Source: Rhynchopus sp. YZ270_cl-10 (lineage: Eukaryota > Euglenozoa > Diplonemea > Diplonemida > Diplonemidae). Taken from it: 64,000 nucleotides of DNA. The notes beneath the pieces are model-generated. The model saw nothing but the letters and a program-made list of their open reading frames with translations. It did not search any database and was not told the origin of the DNA. The translations under genes were made by a program, and so were the position numbers. Shown piece by piece: positions 29,178-38,858 of the stretch. The stretch covers positions 930,001 through 994,000 of the forward strand of contig OZ037862.1 in NCBI GenBank assembly GCA_964035575.1, written 5' to 3'. How positions within the stretch are numbered: position 1 is the stretch's first letter; the number at the start of each line of letters is the position of its first letter.

Positions 29178-30687
29178 ATGGGAGTGCTCTCGAAGGCAAC
29201 CGTCTTCGCCGCCCTTGTCGGGGCGTGCGTGGCAAGCGATGTGATTGTGGGAACCACCGACAACTTCGACGCTGAGATCGCCGAGGGTGTTGTGCTGGCT
29301 GAGTTCTACGCACCCTGGTGTGGACACTGCAAGACTCTCGCACCTGAGTGGGAGACCGCGGCAACCGCACTTGTGGGCAAGGCCAAGCTGATGAAGGTAT
29401 GTTGTCACTTGTTTCTTTTTGCAGTTCAAAAACCACAATCCCTCAACAGATTGACGCGACCGTTGAGACCGAGCTCGGAAGCAAGTACGGAGTGCAGGGA
29501 TACCCCACGATCAAGTACTTCATGGACGGAGGAGACGCACAGGACTACGACGGAGGACGCAAGTCTGACGACATCGTGTCGTGGGTGTCGAAGATGACTG
29601 GCCCTGCCGTCAAGGTCGCAGCCGACGCTGCTGCCTTCGAGGCACTGAAGAAGGAGAACCGTGTCCTCGCTGTGTTCTTCGGAGAGGAGGACTCTGCCGA
29701 CGCCAAGTCCTTCGAGAAGGTTGCCAAGGCCAACCGTGGCGCACACGTGTTCGCCGCTGTGTACGACGCCGCCCTGCAGACCGCTGAGGGTGTTGACGCT
29801 GGCTCCGTTGCCGTGTACAAGACCTTCGACGAGAACAAGGACGTGACCAAGTACACTGAGGACTTCCTCACCTTCGTGAAGGCCTCGAGCTTCCCCATCT
29901 TCGACGAGATTGGCCCTGACAACTACAAGAACTACGTCGACCGTGGTCTTCCCATTGGATGGCTGTTCGTGGACCCCGCTGACACCGAGAAGACCGCGTC
30001 TGCCAAGGCTGCCATTGAGGCCGCCGGCAAGGCCCTGAAGGGAAAGATCTCCCTTGTGTGGCTGAGCGGAGTGCAGTACGGCCAGATGGCCGGACGTGTT
30101 GGTCTGTCCGGAAAGGTGTGGCCCTCATTCGGAATTGACGACAACGGCGAGCACTTCGGATTCGACGAGTCGAAGGACATCACCGAGGAGGCGATTGCCG
30201 CCTGGACTGGCGACTGGGCTGAGGGCAAGCTTGTTGCCACCGTGAAGTCGGACCCCGTCCCTGAGGAGCCGACCGTTGGTGGAGTGACCACCATTGTGGG
30301 AGAGACCTTCAAGAGCATTGTCTTCGACGAGTCGAAGGATGTGTTCATCAAGTTCTACGCCCCGTGGTGTGGACACTGCAAGTCGATGATCCCCGCCTAC
30401 GACCAGCTCGGCAAGACCTTCGAGGACAACGAGAACGTTGTCATCGGTAAGTTCGACGCCACCACCAACGACGCACCCAAGGGATTCAACGTTGAGGGAT
30501 TCCCGACCCTGAAGTTCGTGAAGGCAGGATCCAACGACGTATGTTCACTTCTTGCACTGCCACATCAATCAACACAACACAACGTGATCAACACAAACCA
30601 CACACCACTTCATAGATTGTCGACTACAGCGGAGGACGCGACTTCGAGGGCATGGAGGCCTTCATCAAGGAGAACGCCAACCTGTGA
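29178..30687 (+). CDS. Protein disulfide isomerase, copy C
   Basis: Exons are 29178-29396, 29450-30538 and 30616-30687. The spliced product is identical to copies A and B. Intron 1 is the normal 53 bp. Intron 2 is 77 bp instead of 66 because of an extra 11 bases, GTGATCAACAC, and ends in CATAG rather than CACAG. It is no longer a multiple of three, so reading through it would shift the frame and lose the normal C-terminus. This confirms that this short segment is a true intron in the whole family. Confidence 0.94.
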
Positions 30688-31826
30688 AGCCGACACACGC
30701 AGAGGCAGGACAGCAGGTAACGGATTCTCGTGAATCTCTTCTCTCACTGTTGTTCTGTTTCTATTGTTTATTTTATTTTTGTGAATAAAGTGAATGTTAT
30801 CCACTCTATCGCACCCATGCCCCATCCCAACCCCGTTTCCATGAACGCTGCTTGCAGCTTCAGAGAGCAACGTTTAAGATCTTGTGAATCTCAAGGAAAT
30901 AAGACAACAAAATGACTTGGGGCTTACTTTAACACTCTTTTACATTTCCTCTCTTCCTTGTTTTCATTCATCAAGCTACCACATTCCCTGTCGCTCACGT
31001 GACCCCTCGAAGTGCGTCCTCCCCAACAAGCGAAAAGCCCTTCGTCGGTAAGCGGTCCCCGCTGCTTGAACGGCAGGTCGCCAACTTGTTTGATTGTGTG
31101 GTCAGTCATTGGGTACGCCACCTTCATCTTATCGAGGCATTTTATTTTTGCCTGCTTCTTTTCATAATCGGCGCTCTTCACTCCCACCTTAGATAGGGGT
31201 CTCCTTCGTCCTCTGCTGCGGCTCAGTAGTGAAGCAGCACCACTCAGCACTACTGGCTAATTCCTTGTTACTCTCTTTCATTTGCATTGCATCTGCAGGA
31301 GGTGAGTGGCCACGACCCTACTACTGCATCCAATGTGTGTGGTACAGGCCTTGCCGCAATCAGCCTTCACCACAGCGCACAGCCCGCCACCGATAAGAGG
31401 ATCATACTTCCACTGTCGGAGCTTCGAGTGGGTTCTTCAGCCTAGACGAGGTCAGGGCAGCGTCTCCGCACCTCTCCTGCAATGTGTCGATATCCAAAGT
31501 TATGATATGCTCGCCTTACGCACTCCTGGAGTTGTAGGTTGTAGGCCTTTGCGCGATCCTGTCAAAGAGGAACTCTGAGTTGAATTCTACTAGGCCATTT
31601 GTTACGTTAAACACGCTTTTTGCTTTTGAACTTTGCCAATTAATATTGGCCTTTATCTCTCCTCGTGATTGGTGTGCCGTGTTGCTTCGCTCGGTAGATG
31701 TGTCCTCTGTCACCGTGCCAGGTGCAGTCTCTGTACTCATCACACCAGGTCATGGATGTGTGATGACAGTTTGTTCATTCTATACCCAAACCCCACCCCA
31801 CCACACCACCCAAGGTATCTATAAAA
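30688..31826. other. Spacer between PDI genes C and D with unrelated DNA in the middle
   Basis: The first 215 bp are the shared PDI 3' flank (AATAAA at 30784). From about 31575 to 31826 it is the shared PDI 5' flank. The middle, about 30905-31570, is unlike the other spacers. On its reverse strand, 30924-31250 has a 108-residue frame with a Lys-rich, fairly protein-like stretch (for example KMKVAYPMTDHTIKQVGDLP). It may be a gene or transposon remnant; I recognise no family. Confidence 0.45.
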
Positions 31827-33325
31827 ATGGGAGTGCTCTCGAAGGCAACCGTCTTCGCCGCCCTTGTCGGGGCGTGCGTGGCAAGCGATGTGATTGTGGG
31901 AACCACTGACAACTTCGACGCTGAGATCGCCGAGGGTGTTGTGCTGGCTGAGTTCTACGCACCCTGGTGTGGACACTGCAAGACTCTCGCACCTGAGTGG
32001 GAGACTGCAGCAACTGCGCTTGTGGGCAAGGCCAAGCTGATGAAGGTATGTTGTCACTTGTTTCTTTTTGCAGTTCAAAAACCACAATCCCTCAACAGAT
32101 TGACGCTACCGTTGAGACCGAGCTCGGAAGCAAGTACGGAGTGCAGGGATACCCCACGATCAAGTACTTCATGGACGGAGGAGACGCACAGGACTACGAC
32201 GGAGGACGCAAGTCTGACGACATCGTGTCGTGGGTGTCGAAGATGACTGGCCCTGCCGTCAAGGTCGCAGCCGACGCTGCTGCCTTCGAGGCACTGAAGA
32301 AGGAGAACCGTGTCCTCGCTGTGTTCTTCGGAGAGGAGGACTCTGCCGACGCCAAGTCCTTCGAGAAGGTTGCCAAGGCCAACCGTGGTGCACACGTGTT
32401 CGCCGCTGTGTACGACGCCGCCCTGCAGACCGCTGAGGGTGTTGACGCTGGCTCCGTTGCCGTGTACAAGACCTTCGATGAGAACAAGGACGTGACCAAG
32501 TACACTGAGGACTTCCTCACCTTCGTGAAGGCCTCGAGCTTCCCCATCTTCGACGAGATTGGCCCTGACAACTACAAGAACTACGTCGACCGTGGTCTTC
32601 CCATTGGATGGCTGTTCGTGGACCCTGCTGACACCGAGAAGACCGCGTCTGCCAAGGCTGCCGTTGAGGCTGCCGGCAAGGCCCTGAAGGGAAAGATCTC
32701 CCTTGTGTGGCTGAGCGGAGTGCAGTACGGCCAGATGGCCGGACGTGTTGGTCTGTCCGGAAAGGTGTGGCCCTCATTCGGAATTGACGACAACGGCGAG
32801 CACTTCGGATTCGACGAGTCGAAGGACATCACCGAGGAGGCGATTGCCGCCTGGACTGGTGACTGGGCTGAGGGCAAGCTTGTTGCCACCGTGAAGTCGG
32901 ACCCCGTCCCTGAGGAGCCGACCGTTGGTGGAGTGACCACCATTGTGGGAGAGACCTTCAAGAGCATTGTCTTCGACGAGTCGAAGGATGTGTTCATCAA
33001 GTTCTACGCCCCGTGGTGTGGACACTGCAAGTCGATGATCCCCGCCTACGACCAGCTCGGCAAGACCTTCGAGGACAACGAGAACGTTGTCATCGGTAAG
33101 TTCGACGCCACCACCAACGACGCACCCAAGGGATTCAACGTTGAGGGATTCCCGACCCTGAAGTTCGTGAAGGCAGGATCCAACGACGTATGTTCACTTC
33201 CTGCACTGCCACACCAATCAACACAACACAACAAACCACACACCACTTCACAGATTGTCGACTACAGCGGAGGACGCGACTTCGAGGGCATGGAGGCCTT
33301 CATCAAGGAGAACGCCAACCTGTGA
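31827..33325 (+). CDS. Protein disulfide isomerase, copy D
   Basis: Exons are 31827-32045, 32099-33187 and 33254-33325. The 459-residue product differs from copies A-C by one conservative change, Ile to Val in the second redox-inactive domain (KAAVEAAGK). Both CGHC active sites are intact. Introns are 53 and 66 bp. Immediately after the stop the sequence leaves the shared 3' flank (GCTGTGCGCTAAC instead of AGCCGACACACG), so gene D has its own 3' UTR. It may be the original end of the array. Confidence 0.95.
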
Positions 33326-33979
33326 GCTGTGCGCTAACTATGCTGTTTTAAAGAAATGTTTACAATTTTATTTTATTTTTGTTGCGGTTTTATGACGTTT
33401 TTTTTGTATTGAAAGATTTGCAAAGAGGTGGGTACACTGTTTCAGTCGTTTTTGCTGTTGGAGAGAATAGCGGGAAATTTGAATAGCAATTCTTTTCAAA
33501 AAAATTTTTTGCGTGAGTAATATTGTGTTACCCCGTTTAAGTAATTTTCTTTTTTTTGTGTGTTTTCTTGGTTTTGGTGTATTGGGTTGTTTTCAGCTTA
33601 TTACTGTTGAAAAAACGTTTTGTGCACTTGCAGTCTTGCTCGACTTTTTGCAAGCAAAACGCACATTTGAAATACATTCTAACTACGGGCAACGGCAGGG
33701 AACCACTTGGGTAGGCAAAAACAAACATAAAAGTAGAGTAGCTACGCTATTCTATTCTTTGGATATTCTTACTACGTCCAACGAAATGGGGAAGTGGAAG
33801 GGAAGGACCGTCTCCTATGGGAATGGGCTGTTGGGAAAACAGATGCTAAGAGTGACGTCCCCCCCCTGAACCCCTCCAACCTTTTTCACTGATATCCCCC
33901 TTTGTGTGCTTATCCAAACACCTTCTCGGGGGAAAATAACAAAAAAAAAAATGCAGGTGGGGAGTAGACGTAGAACACT
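33326..33979. other. Spacer with no recognised feature
   Basis: About 650 bp of AT-rich DNA between PDI gene D and the Vps33-like gene. The short frames here are rich in Phe and Lys and look non-coding. I see no repeat shared with the rest of the window. Confidence 0.5.
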
Positions 33980-35975
33980 ATGGGTATCGAGCCATTTGAC
34001 CTTTCAGGTATCCAGAAGTACCACCAGGGTGTCCTGCAGAAGGCCTTAGACGGACCGGAATGCATTCTTTGCCTAGACCGTTCGATGGACACACTTTTAA
34101 AAGGGATATTGGAAACGTCGGATCTCAGTAAGGGGTTGCCCTCCAACGTTAAATCAGTGCACTACACTGATGAAGGGAAGTTCAACTGCGCAAAAGGGGC
34201 AAAGGTATGATTTCTTTTAAAATTCAGAAAATCTTCTGGCCCCTACCTTTCTGTTCCCATTTCCCAAAAAATGTAGCCTTCAATGATAATCTTCCCTTTT
34301 GAGTTGTTGTATACCACTTAGGTTTTGACAGAGATATTCAATGCTCAGCGGTGATTGCATTTTTAATTCATTTATACCTTTCACGTTCTCACCCACATAC
34401 CACACATAGGTCGTATTGTTCCTCTACTCTCGGCACAAAGCTATTGGCGAAGCGATTGCATTAGTAAAGGAGTTGGTCGCATTCTCTGCTAAGGTATATC
34501 TGTACGTGGCACCTCGCGCGACACTTCTTGTCGAGCATATGTTTGCTTCAGCGTATTGCAGGGACAATGTGAGACTGATGAAAGACCTGGAGCTCGACAT
34601 TGCTGTCTTCGACTCAAACATTCTGTCTATGGAGCAGCACGTCTCCACCAGGGAGCTTCTTATTGAGAACTCACCATCGGTACTGCATTCGGTGGCACGA
34701 TCGTTGATGAAAATGCAGGTGTTCTATGGACCCTTTGTGAAAACCCGCAGAATGGGTGCCCACGCAGAGTCTGTCTCACGCATTATGGAGCAAATGATGG
34801 CAGAGACAGCGGACATCTACAAAGGGCAGTCGTCGTCGATACATACGTTGTTTCTCTTCGACCGTGCGGTGGATTTGTTGGCGCCGCTCACTACCCAGGG
34901 AACGTATGCAGGGCATTTGGCAGAGCTGTGGGGAGAAAGCCTGGGGAGCAACTTTGTGTTGACCCTGCCGTTTGAGCAGTTTGTGGATGAAGAGGAAAAA
35001 GAGCTGCTCGAGGAGTTGGTCTTGACTGATGCAGACCCGATCTTTGCTGACGTGAGAGGCATGGCGATGACCGCGGCTGGAGGTGCACTCCAACGTAAGG
35101 CACAAAATATGCGGCAGGTTCTCGCAGAAGGACATAACCTGAAGAAGATAAAACGCTCCAAAGATTTTACCCGCGCCGCCACACAATACGCAAAACAAGT
35201 AAAAAACGTGATGTCCGAGCAGAATCTCCTCTCCGCTCATATCGACGTCTTCAAAAGACTCAAAAAAGATCTTCAGAGCAACGATCTCCTCAAAAACAAG
35301 AAGGAAATGGAGATGTATTTGCTCGACGAAAACGATAAGGACATTTCCTGCAAGATCCTCGAGGATCTCATCTTCCAGGGGGAGGACTTTGGGACGGTGC
35401 TACGGTGTCTCTGTACTTTCTGCATTGGCTGCGGCGGGCTTAAGGATAAGATATACGATAGATACCGCATTCTCTTCGTACAACAGTACGGTGCGCAGGC
35501 AATGACCGCATGGAACACTATGGAGCAGGCCGGGCTGATCTTCACCACAAAGGGAAAGACGTCACAACAGTACACAAACCTCCGCAGTGCCCTCTCCCTC
35601 TTCAAGAAGGACTACGCGACGAACCCTGTACACTGTGTTTCATACGGTTCTGCCCCTATTATTGCAAAGGTCTTGGAGAAAACGATATCAAGTCGTGATT
35701 GGGGGACAGGATGGCGGGCGGTTGCAGAGTCATGTACACAGGCTGGGGTGAATCCTGTGTATCCAACAGCGGAGGACACTGAGGTGGACGTAAGGGAGAC
35801 GGGGAAGACGCGTGTTGCGGTGGTGTACTTCCTAGGTGGGTTGACGTTTGCGGAGTGGGGTGCGCTACGCAATCTTCAAGAACACCTTGCGAATGAAAGC
35901 GAAAATGAGCAGCCGGTGCAACTCATTATTGCAACCACATCGATTATTCGCGATGTGAGCGAGGCCTTCAAATGA
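33980..35975 (+). CDS. Sec1/Munc18 family protein, Vps33-like (2 exons)
   Basis: Exons are 33980-34204 and 34410-35975, joined in phase 0 over a 205-bp intron (GTATGATTTC...CACACATAG), giving 596 residues, the usual Vps33 length. SM proteins clamp assembling SNARE complexes; Vps33 is the SM subunit of the HOPS and CORVET tethers at endosomes and lysosomes or vacuoles. Seen: an N-terminal CILCLDRSMD stretch, the domain-2 motif LFLFDRAVDLLAPLTTQGTY where Vps33 proteins have DR-x-VD-x(2)-TPL-x-TQ-x-TYEG, a helical domain 3 with LKKIKRSKDF and EDFGTVLRCLC, and near the end VVYFLGGLTFAEWGALR, like the GG-x-T-x-AE-x(2)-ALR of Vps33. The DR.VDLL.PL.TQ.TY motif is also found in other SM proteins (Vps45, Sly1), so the Vps33 call rests mainly on the C-terminus and length. 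Confidence 0.85.
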
Positions 35976-36123
35976 GCTTTAAAAAAAACACAACGAAAAC
36001 ATAACCTAACCTCTAGAAAAAAAACGACAACCAAAACACAACACTTTTTCCTCAAGAGTCGCTCTTATCTCCTCAGGACCCACTCCTCAATCTACAGAAA
36101 AATCGGACAAAAAAAAAACAACA

Positions 36124-38241
36124 ATGTCCGACAAACCAATCGGCAACCTCACAAGACGGAGGAAGAAGAAAGTAGTCTCTCCAGAGTACATCCCGCCACC
36201 AGTAAGGTTCTCGGAGGACACACCACCGTATACACCGAGGGGTCCGTCTGAAGCGCCTTCTGAGCCGATTTCGGGTGCAATGCTGTGGGAGGAGGTACGG
36301 CGGCAGTTTGCCCCAGGTTCTGATTTGTGGGACAACGGACTGAAGCAACAGCAAGCACCCCTCCAACACCCTGCAAATGACTCCTTCACCCGGCGTAATG
36401 CAGTTCCCCCAGCGTCACGTTCTCCAGGGAATGCGAATCTGCAAAACAATCTTCCATCCGGTGGGGAAAGTTTCTGTGGCATGCCGGAATCCACGATGTT
36501 CTCGGTCGCACAGCGTGCAGAGTTGGAATGGGTCATCCAGTTGGCTCTGATGAAGGCAACTGTTTGTGTGACCTGTGTTGCGGTGCTGTGTGTTCTAGGG
36601 TGGCAGCTTTTTCTCCCGGTGTTGAGTCCGATTCTCTTTGCTGCGGGGTTTTCTGTGGTGACCCATCCACAGCATCATGCAAATTCGAATGCACGGTTTG
36701 TTGCACATCATCAGGCGTGTCTTGAAAGGGCAGCACTTTCCGCTCCGGGGCATCCGGTGCTTGCTTGGGTGTACCATATTCTGGTTAAATTTGTGTTGTC
36801 TTTTATGGTGTGGGGTGTGGTGCCGGAGTGGTTGGCATCGTTTTCAGGGCTGTCGTTGTTGGTGCGCAACATAATTGATCTGTGGATGGCATCTCCCTTT
36901 ATCACACCTACGCCAAGAGGGGTGAAACGCCGTACCACCTCAGGTCTCGCAACACAGCGTGACACCGCAGAATTCTCGAGAGGGACAGCCCTGGGGGTGA
37001 TCATCATCGGCGTGCTCTGTTCTTGTCCTTCGTTTCGGTTTTCGGTGTCGTTGCATCTGTGTGCAGGGATATCCGTCGTGGTGGCAATTTTATTGATGAT
37101 GTCGTTGGGGCCAGAGAAGAGCGCCAGCTCTGTTAAGGTTATGGCAACGGTTTCTATTGTATGGGTGCTCTTCATTCATGTGGCTGGGGGGGTGATTGTG
37201 GAGACGCTTGAGATCGTTGAATACGCACAACACAGAGTACAGGCTGCAGGGAGTATGGTGAATGAAGCTGTTGAGAGCAACAATGCGACGGAGTTGTTGT
37301 ATACGTATGCAGCTGCGGGGATCGAACAGCTGGCGGAGAGTCACAACGTGTCGCTCGAGGCGTTGCGTGGGGTGATGGATGTGTACATGAATGGGACAGT
37401 GCAGGCGCATGAGAGTGGTGTGTTGCTAGATTATTCGAAGCTGCAGAACCTGCATGAAGCATTTGATTATAGCATTTTGTCGTCGCTTGGTGCGAATTTT
37501 TGGATGGATCTCTCGAAAGCATTTGGCTCGACTACCAGAGCGGTGTCGACCCTGGCAGTGCTTGTCGTGTCGTCAGCGGCGGACATCGTATCTGCGTTGG
37601 TGTGGGGGGGTTGGTCGGTGGTGCTCTTTGTTGCGTTCTTTATGGCGTTTAACCACCTTCCGCACACCCTGCCGTTTTATTTGCTTGCGAGGGTCGTGCA
37701 AAGGCAGGTTGCAGTCAAAGTCGAGCGAGAAATCGCACACCACCTAACAGCGCTGACACACTGTTTGGTCCGTGTATTTGTCTTTCACTTTACACTGACC
37801 TTCGCTACCCTAACAAGGTTTGGATCTACCTGTCCGTACATTGGTGCGGTGCTGGCAGGGTTCTTTGCGTTGTTTCCGTATCTGCCGAAGTACTTTTTGG
37901 TTCCGCTTCCAGTGTTGCTGGGTTTTGTGCAGGTATTGGTGTCCACGGAAAACCCAGAGGTGTCGCAGGAGACGCAGATGAGGCTGTACGAATTGCTGCT
38001 CTGGATCGTGGCTCCCATGGCAGTGGGGGACGACTGGATCTTCGCAGAGATTGTAGAGGGGAATGTGGGCCCGAAGATGGTGGTGCTCTCGTTCCTGATG
38101 GGGTTCTACAACTTTGGTGTGGTAGGAGTGATCCTTGGGCCAGTAGTGGTGTCGCTTTTTGGATCTCTTGCATCTTCAACAACTGGTGTACGTCCAGCAA
38201 CAGGGGTTACACCTACACGAGTTACAGAGCACTACCGGTAG
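36124..38241 (+). CDS. TMEM245/AI-2E transporter family-like multi-pass membrane protein
   Basis: A 705-residue protein. Residues 1-135 are basic then Pro-rich and cytosolic-looking. Hydrophobic helices follow near residues 140-180, 215-260, 290-330 and 335-360. A soluble loop with several N-glycosylation-type sites (NNAT, NVS, NGT) covers about 375-440. A C-terminal membrane block spans about 465-690. That block has the family-type features CPYIGAVLAGFFALFPYLP and GFYNFGVVGVILGPVVVSLF, close to the G-x(2)-G-x(2)-LGP pattern of the AI-2E/PerM-type transporter family, whose eukaryotic member is TMEM245. Substrate and site in the cell are not known. It begins 148 bp after the Vps33-like gene on the same strand and has no intron. 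Confidence 0.75.
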   Translation: MSDKPIGNLTRRRKKKVVSPEYIPPPVRFSEDTPPYTPRGPSEAPSEPISGAMLWEEVRRQFAPGSDLWDNGLKQQQAPLQHPANDSFTRRNAVPPASRSPGNANLQNNLPSGGESFCGMPESTMFSVAQRAELEWVIQLALMKATVCVTCVAVLCVLGWQLFLPVLSPILFAAGFSVVTHPQHHANSNARFVAHHQACLERAALSAPGHPVLAWVYHILVKFVLSFMVWGVVPEWLASFSGLSLLVRNIIDLWMASPFITPTPRGVKRRTTSGLATQRDTAEFSRGTALGVIIIGVLCSCPSFRFSVSLHLCAGISVVVAILLMMSLGPEKSASSVKVMATVSIVWVLFIHVAGGVIVETLEIVEYAQHRVQAAGSMVNEAVESNNATELLYTYAAAGIEQLAESHNVSLEALRGVMDVYMNGTVQAHESGVLLDYSKLQNLHEAFDYSILSSLGANFWMDLSKAFGSTTRAVSTLAVLVVSSAADIVSALVWGGWSVVLFVAFFMAFNHLPHTLPFYLLARVVQRQVAVKVEREIAHHLTALTHCLVRVFVFHFTLTFATLTRFGSTCPYIGAVLAGFFALFPYLPKYFLVPLPVLLGFVQVLVSTENPEVSQETQMRLYELLLWIVAPMAVGDDWIFAEIVEGNVGPKMVVLSFLMGFYNFGVVGVILGPVVVSLFGSLASSTTGVRPATGVTPTRVTEHYR

Positions 38242-38858
38242 TCGGATTAAAAGGAGGAGTCTTTGTAACGATGAATCTATCTTTTAGTTCATGTAGAGGA
38301 AGTGTGGCTGGTCTGGTTCTGGTCAAGGGTAGTCCGGTGGGACCCGGTCCCGGTAGGCTTCTGCTTTTCTCCAGCTTCATTAGGTCCATATTAGGTGGTC
38401 AGCCTTTTTCTAAGATTTCTTCGAGAAGGAGACATTTCTGTATAGTCGAAGAGTAGTGTGGTGACCCGGAAGAGAGTGTATTGCCGGTATTTTTGTTAGT
38501 TTCTTTTTTAAATGTGTGTACTGCTAGATACAGTGCCGTTTGCTCTATTCTTTTTTAGGTGAATACGTGCGCGAGGAATCATCTTATGAACCTTGTGCGT
38601 TGTGTGACGAAGTGATTTTTTTTTTAGATGTGTAAGCAAAAGACACATTCTCTTTGAAGTTTTTATATTTGTATGCCTACGATTGGAGATAAAAAAGAAC
38701 GTCCCCCACCTCTCTCTACTCTTCATGGTTCAGTCACATCCTCCCATACCACCACCACCACCACCACCACCACCCATTTGTTATCCACAGAACATTTGAT
38801 CTTTCTATTTTGCTATCTTGCATTTTGCAGCCGTTGCGTTTCCTGAGCATCTGTTGCA
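38242..38858. other. 5' flank of the first tandem-array gene
   Basis: The first 300 bp are unique. From 38539 (TTTGCTCTATTC) onward it matches the DNA upstream of the other array genes (from 46326, 54170 and 61975), but with several differences and 18 bases fewer, whereas the later units are identical to each other. A (CCA)n run at about 38748-38775 is kept in every unit, followed by the leader to the ATG. Confidence 0.7.
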
